Assembly: GCA_948474755.1 (NCBI GenBank)
Contig: CAOLHI010003137.1
Span: 62,001 to 126,000, forward strand
Length of the DNA: 64,000 nt
From: Ctenosaura bakeri
Taxonomy: Eukaryota; Chordata; Lepidosauria; Squamata; Iguanidae
Direction: 5' to 3'
Positions within the stretch are counted from its first letter, which is position 1, and the number at the start of each line of letters is the position of its first letter. The notes beneath the pieces were generated by a model. That model saw only the letters and a list, made by a program, of their open reading frames with translations. It made no database searches and was not told the origin of the DNA. Shown one piece after another: positions 1 to 12,289 of this stretch. A program made the position numbers and the translations under genes.

Positions 1-923
1 GATAATGAAAATGTAGTTATATTATGGCCCCAATAGGAGTAGATCTATTGAATTAATTGCTGAATGATAAGTCAACATTTATGTAAATCTAGGGCCAGTA
101 AAAACAGATTCAAGCCTGAGTAGAGGGAAAGGGTCCTGGAAGTTGATTCATTCTTTCACTCATTTAAGATCACTCAAGACTTGAGGGGCACAATCACTGC
201 CACTCGCAACTTTCCCCCCAGCTACCTGCCTGACTTTCAGTCTTTGACTGGAACCAAGGGGCTGTCCCTCCCATGTCATGTGCCCCCTGGTATGCAATCT
301 GGGTGACCTAGGAAGTGTTAGTGAGCTGCTCTTTGGAAGCAGAGGAACTGGCAAAGGAAAGCTGTTTGACTGGACCATGGCAGTGCTGGTAATGCTGGTT
401 CTTGTTGCTGTTGTCCTCCTTCTCTGGGCAGCTGAGACCACAGTGGGCTGATTGCCTCTGGGTCTCTGTTTGCAGATGTTACCACCATTCTTCAGGGTCT
501 TGCATTTTACTTGTGGCTTCTTCCAACATCTCCTTGTTCCACCACACCTCTTCTTCCACCTACTTGTTGATACTACTGTGTACCTTTGCTCTCTCCTGCC
601 TTTCTTTCCCGCTCTGGTCTTGTTCTCTCTTGCAACAAGGGCAGACTGGTTTTTATATCATTACTATTTCCTTTCAAATTCACCTGCTTTATAATGGATA
701 TCAAAAGTAATGGATGAATAATGATACTCCTAAGAAGGACAAAAACATATGCAACCTGGTCAGTTCTCAAGTCAGTTCTTCCAGACCACCCAGCCCTGGT
801 CATTTGTACCTGCTCTCCCACCCACCCTCCCACCCGCCCACCATCAGCTGTGTCTTAATTCTGTTGATACAGTGAACCTACTGCAGATGGGAGGTCGATC
901 CTATGTGCTTATAATAAGACAGC

Positions 924-1036
924 AGAGGCTGGATGGCCATCTGTCGGGAGTGCTTTGAGGGTGTTCCTGCATGGCAGGAGGTTGGACTGGATGGCCCCTG
1001 GGGTCTCTTCCAACTCTACATTTCTATGATTCTATG
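924..1036 (+). mobile_element. CR1 LINE 3' tail, severely 5'-truncated
   Basis: About 110 bp reading toward the CR1 3' end: the GGTTGGACTGGATGG block, then 'ggtctcttccaactcta', then the terminal octamer-like repeats 'tttctatgattctatgac'. That ending is diagnostic of the CR1 clade in reptiles and birds. Confidence 0.85.
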
Positions 1037-1780
1037 ACACAAGTAAAAGAATACCTATGCTTTTCTCCTTGTAGGTGTATGTAGATGCTTTTTTGCTTAA
1101 GAGTCATGTTCCATGACAATTTGAATGCTACACATAGTGGCAAAAAAGATGCAAAAAAGATGGTAAACTATTACATCCAGCTTTCAGACAACGTACATTG
1201 TAAAGTCAAAAAACTTTGTTTGGAGTGAGGGACATTCCCCATTTGTAACCTTTGGTGTTTTTCCACCATTTCTTACATCTATTTTCTTATAAAAACTCAT
1301 TAGGAAGAAAGAAAAGATGAAATAACTGTACAGTGCATTTTGACATGTAGCCCTAAGAACTATCTGTCTGAAATCACATTAAATTTAAATTTACTACAAA
1401 AATGGAAAGCCCTGTATTCCTACAACCTTCTATTGAACTTCTGTTGAGGTTCTGTAGAAGCACAGACTGATAGACAGAAAAATATCTAACTTTTGAGGCT
1501 AAACATTATAGATGTGGCATAACAGGCCTTGTGAGAGATTAGAAAGTTGTTAGAAAGATTTGACACATTCCATTAACTCTTAAAGAGATTGAAAAGCTAA
1601 TCCATTAACATTGGGTGAAGAGGTTCATATGGTAGGATGTCTTTATGCTGACTGTCATTATTAGCCCTATCAAAATTATCTTTTGATAATTTGAGTTCTT
1701 CATTCCGGCATTTTCTAATACGGACAAAACTCCAATTCAGTGGGATTGTGGGATTTGCAATTCAGCACATCTGGAGAGAC

Positions 1781-1962
1781 AGTGTATTGTAGTGGTTTGA
1801 GAGTTATGCTATGACCTGGAGTTTTGATTACCTGCTCAGTCATGGAAACCCACTGGGTGACCTTTGGTGCTTCATAAACTCTCAGCACCAGAGAACTCAG
1901 TGATAGGTTTGCCTTAGGGTCTTCATAAGTCAGAAATGACTTGAAGGCACACAACAGCAGCT
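1781..1962 (+). mobile_element. tRNA-type SINE (squamate, CAA-tailed)
   Basis: Carries the family landmarks in order: 'gtagtggtttgag', 'tcatggaaacccactgggtgacc', 'tttgccttagggtc', 'cataagtcagaaatgacttg' and the tail 'aaggcacacaacagcagc'. The head is Pol III promoter-like, derived from a tRNA. Confidence 0.85.
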
Positions 1963-3802
1963 AGACAGGGTCACATTGGGGAACACCATCCTATAGCACA
2001 GTAATTAATAATCGATGTAGCTTACTGTTCCCACTAACCTGATGTATCTTTTCTCTTACTTCAACTCCCAGCTGTTCCCCAGAACATAGGGTGTTCATTC
2101 ATCCATTAGGCACCATAGATTGTTTAAGGCAGAATGACATAACATTGAAGAGGATCCTGTCAAAATGTCTCTAAAAGTGCCCTTTACAAATACAACTGTA
2201 AAGTATACATATACACTGTAGTATGTTGCAGACTAAAGCGGCTTGTGTGGCGGCTTCTAATGTTACTTTCAAACCATAGCCCCATTCTGTTCTTGTTACA
2301 AAAAAAGGAAAAGAAGAAGAGAAGAGAAAAAATAATATTATTGACTTGCCTGGATTCATTACTTCCCATGCCTGGACCTAAAGTTTGGGAGGGGGGAGGG
2401 TGTGAGTTTCCTAGGATTGGTAGTGTTCACTTTGGTAGAATCCAGAAGGTGCTATTTTGTGCCACATCAGGTTCTTCCAGTGAGTTTACTTTTCTGCTGC
2501 AGAGCTTGGAATATTATTTTTTTACCAGAAGCAAGTTACTTTATTCATTCATTCATTTTCTGCAAGCCAGAAAAACAAGTCAGTGAGTTACTGTTATTAA
2601 CGAGTTACCATGCTATACTAGTTGTGCCATTGAAAAATAGAGGAAGATGCTCTTTGGTTCTCTGAAATAGTCAATTCAGATATTGTGCCTTGGAAATTCT
2701 AAGAAAAGTCCAGAAAATATTGCACGAAGGAATCATATCCTAGCAGTTTCTTTCCACACAACTGCCTTGGTGTACAACTCCCCAACACAGCACCATCTAT
2801 TTGGAAATTCATGGAATCTATTTGGCTTGAATTCAATACAGATATGCATTTATATAAATGAGTGCATTTCCATAAAACTTCATTCACCTAACACTGTCTC
2901 GACTATAGTAAACCGGATGAATATCAAGAATTGAAAAGTACATCCATGTTGGATGCCAGGCTGATTCAAAATAATTATGAGAGGCCCTAATGTATTAAAC
3001 CAGTGGAGACGGAAGACAGGAAATAAAGGCAGGGTTGTGGAGGAGAGAGAGAGGAGGAGGAAATTAAAAAGGAGCCTTAGAAAATTGCTTGCAGAAGAAG
3101 GAAGGGGTTCACTTCCCTAACACTCTTCACCTCTTGTGTCACCTCTTTGTCTCCATCTTTCCTTCATTGCTGGCTGTCCTGTTGCCCTCATATGTTGCTT
3201 GCTGCACAAAATCCACAAAGAGGTAACATGAGACAGCTGCCCTTGTGACTCTTCAAGCTTCCACTCCCATTGTTAAGGCCAAGTCAGAACCTGCACACAC
3301 TTAGTAATGAGCAACAGGAAGATGCCATTGAAAAGTAGTGAATTATAGCCTTCACTGATAGGTGAAAAATAATTCCAGCTCATTACTGTAAAAAATAACT
3401 AGCTGCTAAAGTAATTCATTAGGAAAAAATGAGTTACCTCCCAGCTCTGTACTCTATAGCTATCTGCACTTAGCAGTATGTTCATTTCTCAAATAATGAA
3501 TATTTATGATTCATCAATGGTGTGTTTAATTTCCATCTTACAGAGAAATAATGTTCTGCCAAGTACCAATCCTACTTCTGGAAAGTTCTACACACTTACA
3601 TTGATTACTTACAAACTTTCTTAGGCTCAAGAAAAACAGATATTTCAAAATGTGTTGGAAATAATTAAAAAACACACTGCAGTATTATGAAAGTCAAAAC
3701 GCATGCTAGATTCATTATGTAGTATTTAATGCTTCCCACGTTTTGTTTACTCAGTGCCTGGATTTATCATGTGTAATGTAGTAGCACCGCCTGTAGGGAG
3801 GG

Positions 3803-3950
3803 GAGATTTAACTCTTTTCTTCCTAGTCAATTCCCTCCTGGCTCATACCAGTTTAAAAAAGAAAGGAACAGAAATGTGGTACCAATAGAACATTCTTCTG
3901 TTAATTGGGTTGGTAGTGAGAAAGGGTTCTAGGGAAAGAAGAGTTAAACC
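3803..3950. mobile_element. Palindromic MITE-like element
   Basis: Inverted arms at 3804-3826 (agatttaactcttttcttcc) and 3930-3950 (ctagggaaagaagagttaaa) pair imperfectly across about 100 bp. This is the layout of a short non-autonomous DNA transposon. No clear target-site duplication was found, so the class is open. Confidence 0.5.
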
Positions 3951-4520
3951 TTTGCAGAATCCCAATCTGGTTTCCATATGCAAAGCAGTTGGACTCCCAG
4001 GCATTGGATTTAAGAAGAGAATGTGTGCTTAAATCACTCCATCATACTTCTGATATTGACTTCTCTCTGACTTCATGCTTAGAATCCTGAAGGATGTACA
4101 AAGAAGACCAAACTGAAATCTTAATTCTCCCTCTTGTCTCTAACCAGATGAAAAACACAAAAGAGAAGTGGGTTGAATGATCAGTGTTTTTGGAATATGT
4201 TTAAAATAAACATGTTTTGCACTTGCTGTTTCCACTGATTAGTATGCACATTTTAAGATGCAGAATTAGTGTGTGTGTTTGTTCTGGAACAATGTGAGCT
4301 GAAAATGGAGGAAAAAACAGATTCAAACAAAAACTCCATGTACTCAAAGTAAGTCCCTCTGATGACAATGGGATTTAACTTCCAGGAAGGTGATTAGAGG
4401 ACTGTGTCCCAAATTGCCTTTATTTAAAATGATGCACTCTTGGTACAAAAGGTTCTTATTATTTTTAGAATGTCTTCGTGTCTTCATCTGCTACCTTTTC
4501 ATCACAGTAGAAGACACAGA

Positions 4521-4718
4521 GAATCAGCGTGATTTAGTGATTTGAGCATTGGACTACATCTCTGGAGACTGGGGTTTGAATCCCTTCTCAATCATGGGAA
4601 CCCACTAGGAGATCTTGGGCAAGTCACACCCTCTCTGAACAATCTTGCCAAAAAAAACCCATGACAGGTTGATCTTAGGGTCACCATAAGTCAAAAATGG
4701 TTTGAAGGCACACAAGAA
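4521..4718 (+). mobile_element. tRNA-type SINE, full-length but internally shortened
   Basis: Starts 'gaatcagcgtgatttagtga', keeps a recognisable B-box-like 'gggtttgaatccc', then 'gggcaagtcacaccctctc', 'cttgccaaaaaaaaccca' and 'taagtcaaaaatggtttg', and ends in 'aaggcacacaag'. Confidence 0.85.
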
Positions 4719-5394
4719 AAACAGAAGATAACAGGATTTTTATGTATGGTAAACAAGTGATGAATATTCAGTGAAAGATAGCTGTATCATTCACACAATG
4801 GGATATGACGTTTTAGTCCATCACAATCATGTTTCATGTTTAATGGGACTCCCAGTTAAATTTAGGACTTGAATTGAAATGGTAGCAGTACATGTAACTT
4901 TCTTCAGTAGAATCAGTGGAATTTAAATAAGTGTTGACTTAACACGTTCCCACTGATTCATTGGCTTTCTTCTAGTTGAGACTAACAATTAGATTTAGGC
5001 CTAGGTTGACATTTTAAATGTCACACAGTGTTAGGAATGGAAGTGGGTTGAGTGATGCTTCCTTTGGGATGAAATGCTGCTTCAGATTGCTTCCCAACTG
5101 CTTCTTAAAAGATGCAGTGAAGCTGCTCGTATATTTCTGGTTTAGGTGCTGGGACCTTGATACTTAGTGGGTTCATCTCTCCATGTACACTTGTCCAAGC
5201 ATTGAGATCTGCTGGGGAGAGTCTGCTCTGTATTTCAACAGCAGACACAACCATTAGGTGGAGACATGGGAGACAGCCTTCTTTGCTGTGTTCTCCAGTT
5301 CTAGGATGTCCAGTCCTTGGATGTTTAACTAGCACCAAACGTGATCTCAAGTTGAAACTCAATAGTTCAGCAGAGCTTTGAAGTGACTGTGGCT

Positions 5395-5520
5395 TGATTT
5401 TGATTCACTGGGTTGTAGATTTCTGTACATTGTTTTGTAATTGTTTTATTGCTTTAACCTTGCCCTGAGATCTTTAAATATGAGGTGGGATGTGAATATT
5501 GCAATGTATAAATAAATTTT
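5395..5520 (+). mobile_element. L2-type LINE 3' end
   Basis: T-rich 3' sequence followed by the block 'gaggtgggatgtgaatattg' and a 'tataaataaat' tail, as at the 3' ends of other L2 copies here (for example 47485-47775). Confidence 0.5.
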
Positions 5521-6377
5521 CAGTTGCTTCACGTTATGGAATTTAAGCTGGAATTACATGTTGAGTGGCAAACTTGGCATTCCTAGGCTTGTCTTGATGT
5601 ATGAGGCAAAAAGGAAACTGTTACGAGGAGAAAGCTGTTGTTCACTCTTTCTATCCCTGTCAAGTTTTTCATTAATTGTATAGTTGGTTGATCACCTGAC
5701 CATAGCTATAGTCTGTTCCCTCCTTCAGTTCATCACTCATGATTTCCCCAGAAGTAGCTGCGTAGCATTGTTGAAATGGTTAAAATGGCATCGTTAAAAA
5801 GGTTAAAATGGCCAGAAGTGCAATGATTCCTGCCTAATTGACTGAATGACTGATTTGCAACTGCAATCCTCTTAAGTAGTTGAGATCATAGTTTAGGCAT
5901 TTTTCATCTGAACAACTAAAAATAATGCTTTTTAAAAGATAATTTAGATTTATAGTACAGAAACCCCAAACCCTGATTCAGTCTCCTTGTGTTAAATTAA
6001 TATGTATGGCATTGCTTGGCAAGTTGGCCTGATGGAACTGAGCTCTTTATAGTGATTAGAGCAAGAAACTTCACTCCAGACTGCCCTGTCAATAACTGTA
6101 ATACAGATGATGCTGTTGTGACACTTGTCCTTAGAATCAGAAGGAAGATGCCTCAAGTAAATGAACTGGAACAGCCCACTTCTTGTACTGTGGAGAGTTT
6201 ATAAATGGCTAGAGGCTAGAGAAATGCTTCTTTGCTTCTGCTTTCTTGTAGGGAGTTATTGTGAGGGTTGTTTTGCTCTGAGTCACTTTTCATTCATGTT
6301 ACAACATATTATCACTGCTGATCATAGACAAAACAAAGATGTGATGCAACAACTGATTGTGTCTTTTCTCTTTCAAG

Positions 6378-6555
6378 GATATCCAGTGAACATTCTCCAA
6401 AGCTTCAGATCCGGAGCCACAGTTACCTGAGGGCAGTGAGTGAAGTTTCAATCAATAGGAGTTTGGATAGCTTGGACCCTGCAGGTCTTCTTACTTCTCC
6501 CAAATTCCGTTCCCGCAATGAAAGCTACATGAGGGCCATGAGCACTATTAGTCAG
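6378..6555 (+). CDS. DLGAP1: DLGAP1 internal exon with two GK-binding repeats
   Basis: Internal coding exon of DLGAP1 (GKAP/SAPAP1), a postsynaptic-density scaffold linking PSD-95-type MAGUKs to SHANK proteins. The acceptor is a pyrimidine run ending ctttcaag; the donor is CAG|gtgagt. The exon is 178 nt: one base finishing a split codon, then 59 codons, ending in phase 0. The translation runs from ISSEHSPKLQ to MSTISQ. It contains two repeats of the form R-x-x-S-Y-x-R-A, RSHSYLRAVS (exon residues 12-21) and RNESYMRAMS (46-55). In the family, the Ser of these repeats is phosphorylated to bind the guanylate-kinase domain of DLG proteins. It matches mammalian DLGAP1 as I recall it almost residue for residue; one difference is Ser for Asn near the start. 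DLGAP2-4 are less likely. The next exon, 12960-13200, joins in frame. Confidence 0.95.
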
Positions 6556-7430
6556 GTGAGTGACATGCATGCACAGCTGAGGAAACATGGGGGGCATAGA
6601 ATATATGGAACAAATGCATCCTGAGTAGTTCTGAGATGAAAGCAAACACATGACTAAATGTATTGCATATTTTTAAAGAACCATCTGATCTATATAAAAC
6701 CCAATTTTCAACATTCTGTCCTTCTATAATAGTGTGAATATTCCACCTGCTATGTTAAATCTGCAGTGTGTATCTTAAAGATACTGTCCTTTTCGCTCAC
6801 AGGTAAGTACACAGGCATCCACTAATCCAGATTTGGTCCACTTTGTATGGGTAGACAGGATTAAATCTTCGCCTAATTTTTCCTGTGTTTGTACCAGTTT
6901 CCCCCATTCATTTAACCCCTGGAGGATTTGGGGTGGAAGCAGGTAAGGGAAGCTCCACAAGCATACACACACAATGTGGTGCTCCCTCTTCATTTATTTG
7001 AGAGTAAAAAGCCAACCGCTAACTTTAAGTTGCATGCTTTGGATTTAATGTGGCAGGTAATTTATAGTTAAGAATCCACAGACAGGATTCTGTAAACAAG
7101 AGCTGGTTTGATTTCAGTGGCTAGGGCCCACCGGTGCAGCAAGCAGAAATAACCACTTACTATACTCATCAGGAAAAATGAAGCACTGCATTTAGGAAAA
7201 CATTGTGGGAAGGGCACAGCTGGTACACAGCAAGTGGTGTCCTGGGCAAGGAACATCTTTGGCACCCCTCTTGGGTTATACTTTTTGGGTTATACTCTTG
7301 GGTTATACTTTTTTAAATGCATCTGTAACCCATTTCAAATTGTAGATACAGTATAAAATCTCTGTCACTTTAGAGGAAATATCTGCCAATCTCCCATACC
7401 CAAAAGTCTGAAAAGAACTGTACCGTAATA

Positions 7431-7458
7431 CACACACGCCCCCCCCCACACACACACC
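7431..7458. repeat. Microsatellite, (CA)n with a C run
   Basis: Short 'cacacacgcccccccccacacacacaccc' tract. Confidence 0.9.
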
Positions 7459-7664
7459 CTACCTGCATCATAATGATGGGTATTTTTCCAATGCTTTAAA
7501 AATAAATAGCAGTAACATATTATATTCATGCTCAGCTTTGTATTTCTCCATATATGATTTTTTGTTTGTATGCATGTATATTTGCACACAAACAAAAACT
7601 ACATGTGGAAAAATACAGGGTTGAGCATGAATACCAATAGAGTATGTTACTCTTGTATGTTTGT

Positions 7665-7849
7665 AGAGTCAGCATGATGCGGTGGTTTGAGCATTGGAGA
7701 CCAGGACAATTACCTACTCAGCCATGGAAACTCACTTGCTGACCTTGGGCACATCACACACTCTCAGCCCCAGAAAACCCCATAATAGGGTTAGCTTAAG
7801 ATCACTGTAAGTCAGAAATGACTTGAAGGCACACAACAACAACAACAAC
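7665..7849 (+). mobile_element. tRNA-type SINE with 10-bp target duplication
   Basis: From 'agagtcagcatgatgcggtgg' to a perfect (CAA)n tail. It is flanked by gtatgtttgt at 7655-7664 and 7850-7859, an exact 10-bp target-site duplication. The internal part after the tRNA head is shortened. Confidence 0.95.
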
Positions 7850-8211
7850 GTATGTTTGTTTTCCTCTTTCCTATCGAATACAAACAAAGCAACATACAGA
7901 AGGCTTTTGTTGAAGATTATCAACAATAGAACAATAAATGAGAGCTTCCTTTTTAAAGAATTAAAATCTTTTAAAGCAAAAGCAGAAAATAAATACTACA
8001 ACAAAAAATTTAAACAGCCGTATTAAAATCATGATGCTACAAACTTTAGATCTCTCCAAAGTTCTTGTGTTTCCTGTAATGATAACAGGGTTAGCACCCC
8101 TCTAAACTGATAGGGGAAGGGACTGCACATGCACCAGGAGGCCCTCTTTCCAGGAGTACCCTCTGCCTGATACCAAATGGTTGAGATCTTAACTTGCACA
8201 TAGGTTTAAGG

Positions 8212-8612
8212 CAGGAGTGGGCAAGATTCAGCCTGCAGGCCATATGAGCTATGCAGGGCCTCCCAAGGGTTTTTATTTGTTTTGTTTGCTCCAAAATGGC
8301 CTCCAAGGGGTGTGGAGGACATTTCCACCACATATGCAGCTTCCTTGGGCATATACAAGCCCTGGAGAGGACATTTTGAAGCAGGAAGTGACTAGAAAGT
8401 GACTTCCACTCACTTTCTGGTGTTAAAAAAGGCCTCTGTTGAGTGTAGAATGACTCAGGAAGGCCCAAAACAGAACATTTGGAGGGTATTTTGGAGCAAA
8501 AACAAGTGTGTATGTGTTTTTTGTGGGAGCAGGTAGAGTGGGATTTGTGGTCCTCCAGGGTCTTCGGAGAGGCTAATATGGCCCCCTAGAATTCCAAAGT
8601 TGCCCATTCTTG
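8212..8612. mobile_element. Non-autonomous hAT DNA transposon
   Basis: Starts CAGGAGTGGGCAAGATTC; its other end is the inverted form of CAAGAATGGGCAACTTTG. Eight-base flanks gtttaagg (8204-8211) and gtttaaag (8613-8620) differ at one base, the hAT target duplication length. An incidental 125-codon minus-strand frame over it is not a transposase. Confidence 0.85.
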
Positions 8613-8962
8613 GTTTAAAGGCATATGGTTAAAGGCACAGTGAATTTTCAATAGGTAGCAGTCATATGCAGCTTTTATGTCTGCAGAAAATCCCTTGCAG
8701 CTAGTTGTTTAAAATACCTTCCATTCTCCATTTGTCTATGGTTTGTTGGGATTTTGTCCTAAGTGAGATAATTATGCATCAGGTGAAAGTTTCTTTAGTG
8801 TAGCCAAATTGAATAATTTCTTCCATACTTGGTTCCATTCACTGAATATGCTAGAGATCTTGAAATATAAACATAGTTCCTCAAATACAAGACCATATTA
8901 AAGCTGTATATTTTAGACCATTCTATTAATTCTGTGCCTTGAAGTGTGTTTGATTCATCTTA

Positions 8963-9369
8963 GGCCATTTCTGCATGACGGGGCTCTTGCGAATTGTCCT
9001 GTTGCAATCCCGGGAGGGAAGGAAACGAAACAGGAACATTCCCCTCCACACGGGACCAGCTCCCTGTGGAAGGGAGCGCAATGACCCCACCTCTTCCCTT
9101 CACAGTGCAGCTGGGCATTTCCTAGGCTGCGTTGAGGAAGGAAGGATCACCATCATGCTTCCTGCCCTTCTGAAGGACAGGTAGGTATGGGAGCATCATG
9201 TGACTGCAGGCGCTAAATGGATTTTATCCATTTAGCAAATACTCCTGCAAGCATGATGTGTGGGGATGGAATGGCAGCAGACCGGTGATGATGTCATTCA
9301 GAAGCATGACCAGCCAACCGTTGCTATCCTGTCCCCATAGTGGGACAGCCCCATGATGCGGAAATGGCC
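8963..9369. mobile_element. PIF-Harbinger MITE with TTA duplication
   Basis: Inverted ends GGCCATTTCTGCATGA and, on the other strand, GGCCATTTCCGCATCA. They are flanked by TTA at 8960-8962 and 9370-9372. TTA duplication plus GGCC-starting inverted repeats is the PIF-Harbinger signature. The element is much more GC-rich than its surroundings and codes for nothing recognisable. It resembles the element at 46212-46667. Confidence 0.85.
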
Positions 9370-9629
9370 TTAGTCTATAACTGGACTTATTACATATATT
9401 GCTATAAGCTAGTGGTTTTATCATAGGAATTGGTGTGTGCTGTTTGTTTTATCACCCTTGTTTGAAGATTTTGGCCTATGTCAATTGCCAAAATTGCTAT
9501 AGACAATTGCTATGTCAAGTCCTCTGCACCAGGTAGAGGAGAGCCACTGAATGAATTGCTGAATGGTAAAATGACACTGTGTAAATCTCATTGACTCAGT
9601 AGGTTTACTCCAGTTAGAACCATCAGATA

Positions 9630-9730
9630 GATTTAGGTTTGTGTTTAATTTATACACAGATTTTAATTGTTTTCTCTTTTTTATACATTTTCATTTTTTG
9701 AAAGATCAAAAATTGAAAACAAAATCTCTC
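9630..9730 (+). repeat. Left arm of a long inverted repeat
   Basis: About 100 bp that reappears inverted at 10311-10410. I count about four mismatches over the first 92 aligned bases before a small indel. Landmarks are 'gtgtttaatttatacacag' and 'ttttttatacattttcattt'. The spacer is 580 bp. Confidence 0.9.
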
Positions 9731-10213
9731 TCGATAATTTTTTCTGCAAGTGATATAGTCTAAAAAGTGTTGCATTTGCAACTTGAAATTACAAAAGATA
9801 AGGAGTCATTTGTTAGTGGATGTTGTATATATAGTTACTTTTTTGTGATTTCATGGATGGATCTTAAAATAGTCCTGTGTTTCTTTTGCAGCTGTTAGAA
9901 TCATAAATCACTTCCATAGAATAAATCTACTTCCACTTTTACAATTAGAGAGAAGGTCTTGGAAAGATAAATTCACTCATTTCAAAAGCCAAGGGAGGAA
10001 TAGTTCAAATTATATATATACCTTATCATCAAGACCTTTTATTTTCCTGGTTAGGCTGACACGCAGTTGGCAGTAATAAATGAATTCAGCCTTACAGTGC
10101 CAATACACCCACTGCTAGAGTGGAAAGCAGACGCTTGAAAGCCAGCTGGCAAAAAATAACTTGAGAAGGAGGGTGAGAGAAAGAGATTTAAGGAATCTAG
10201 TAATGCATGTACG

Positions 10214-10233
10214 TACACACACACACACACACA
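10214..10233. repeat. (AC)n microsatellite
   Basis: About ten AC units, in the spacer of the inverted repeat. Confidence 0.95.
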
Positions 10234-10310
10234 GCAACATGGCTTTTGCTATGTTCAGCTAGAATAGAGGTTTTGTTTTTTTTCCAAACTGCAGCTGAGA
10301 GTTTGATCTA

Positions 10311-10410
10311 GAGAATTTTGTTTTTAATTTTTGATCTTTCAGAAAATGAAAATGTATAAAAAAGAGAACACAATTAAAATCTGTGTATAAATTAAACACA
10401 GACCTAAATC
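10311..10410 (-). repeat. Right arm of a long inverted repeat
   Basis: Inverted partner of 9630-9730 (for example 'ctgtgtataaattaaacac'). Arms of about 95% identity contrast with the heavily decayed repeats around them, which suggests a recent origin or ongoing gene conversion. Confidence 0.9.
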
Positions 10411-12083
10411 CATTGGATCTGTGAGGCCTTTAGGAGAAGTGGTGAGCCTTGCTTTTGGAGCATAATTAAACAATGGCTGAGATCTTACCAATGTGTGGCT
10501 CCTCACCTGCAGTTCTGCATCCTTTGACTTCCTGGCAGCTGCCAAACCCCAGGACTGACTCCTGTTGCTGCTGCTTTACAGTGGGGAGGGGAGGGAAGCG
10601 GGAGGGGGATCAGGCAAAGAGAAGCAGTTGGGTTCAGCTCAGTTGAAGTGAGGGGGAAAAAGGATGCATTATCAAATGGAGTGCAGCCACATTCTCCTCC
10701 CAACTCCCCAGTTCAAAACAGCCAGATCTTCATGGTCTGAATCACCTCCCTTCCCTCCTCATCAGTATGCAACAGCAGCAGGGGTCCTTCTTGGGGCTTG
10801 AAATCTCCTGGGTGGTGGGAGATGTTTAGGCAGAGAACAAGTGAGAATGAACAGCCCTGTGTGCCCCTTCCCAATTGGGAGTTATATACGCATAAGCTGC
10901 ATTTACAAACACTTGTAAGTTACTTCAGGATGCCAGTCAATGGGTGTCTCTGTGTAGTAGAGCTTCAAAGGTTACGTTTTTGAAGTGTTTTGTTCCTGTT
11001 ACTCATTGCATTGTTTAAAATGTAACCCATTACTCACTGTAATGAAAAAAAAAGTCATTGTGTTGCTTGTTGCTTTTTCATTACTGCCTGCTACTTTTCT
11101 AAGGGAGGAACCTGCAGGATTGGTAAAATAAGGCAATGGAATAAAAGGTGAAAAACTCCTGTCAAAATGTTTCTGAAAACGTCCTTTAAAAGTAACTTTT
11201 GGCAGTAACTAGAAACCATTTCTCATTATACCAGTAAAAAAACTTTACTCTTCTGGACTGCATAACTTATCTTCATCCTTGTTACCAAAAAGGAATTTGT
11301 TATAGGTAACTCTCTTACAATTTGGAGTAGAGGAAAAAAGGTGGAATGGCAACAGCACCCCCTGCTTCTCCTACAGCAAAATGTTAAGAGGTGGAAAATA
11401 TATTTACAAGAGAGAGAAAGTGTCTTTTTCCAGTATTCATTAAAATATAAGGGGTAGGGAAAAAGTAGCTCCAGCTGATTCTGAAATCTTCTGTCTACTG
11501 TTTTTCTTTTAAAAATGCTCATGGGAAAGCAGGGAATGAGGAAGAGGGACTGTTTTTCTTTCTGTTTCTCAAATCTTTACCATTCATGTTCAGAACCCAG
11601 CCCATTTGCCTAGAAGTGCATCCTATCAAATTTATAAAGGCTTACTTGTGAGTAAAGAACATGCTTGTGAGTAAACAGGGCCTCCATCTTTTCTCTGGAG
11701 CCTGTAGGTGGCACTTTCAATTGATGTAGACACCACTGTCAAGGAGGTAGGGAATTCTCTTCCTTCTCCATGGCAGATTTCCTGCACTTTTTCCCCTTCC
11801 AGCTCTGAAGAAGGAGGATGGGGGATGAAAAATAAGGCAGTGGAAGTAATCACAGCCACTACTCACTGCTCAAGACAGCAGGGCAGCAAGTGTGGTAGAA
11901 AGCTAGGACAAGCAGGGTGTGAATTCATATGTGCCTCTGACCTGCCACTCCCCTCCCCATTCTGCCACCTGAGGCAGTCGCTTCATCAGGGCTCACCATC
12001 TGACCAGCCTTGTTATTATGAGCTTAAAAACACTGGTGTTAGAGAAAGTGTAAAGAACTGTAATAGTGACTGAATAAAATATG

Positions 12084-12289
12084 CAGTTGGCTCTCCATAT
12101 CCACGGCTTCTGTGGATTCAACCAACCACAGCTTGAAAATATTCCAAAAAACCATACTTTGATTTTGCCATTTTATGTAAAGGATGCCATTTTACTACAT
12201 CATTGTACATAATAAGATTTGAACATCTACAAATTTTGGTATGCATGGGAGATCCTGGAACCAAACTGTAGGATACCCAGGGCCCACTG
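12084..12289. mobile_element. Tigger-like (Tc1/mariner, pogo) non-autonomous element
   Basis: Begins CAGTTGGCTCTCCATATCC and ends in the inverted form of CAGTGGGCCCTGGGTATCC. The interior 'tggattcaaccaaccacag' and 'gatcctggaaccaa' are the landmarks of Tigger-family elements. The TA duplication is no longer clear. Confidence 0.75.

Larger units (their letters stand above)
1..6377 (+). other. DLGAP1: Intron upstream of the first visible DLGAP1 exon
   Basis: No protein-coding exon was recognised here; the sequence is inferred to be DLGAP1 intron, continuing beyond the left edge. It holds a CR1 tail, two tRNA-type SINEs, a palindromic MITE and an L2 tail (listed separately). The stretches 1-923, 1037-1780, 1963-3802, 3951-4520, 4719-5394 and 5521-6377 show only AT-rich, low-information sequence, short open frames without homology, and weak repeat fragments at 4330-4400 and 4890-5040. 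Confidence 0.7.

Noticed and set aside
8091..8468. 125-codon minus-strand open frame
   Set aside because: Lies across a hAT element with clear ends and duplication and has no transposase motif.
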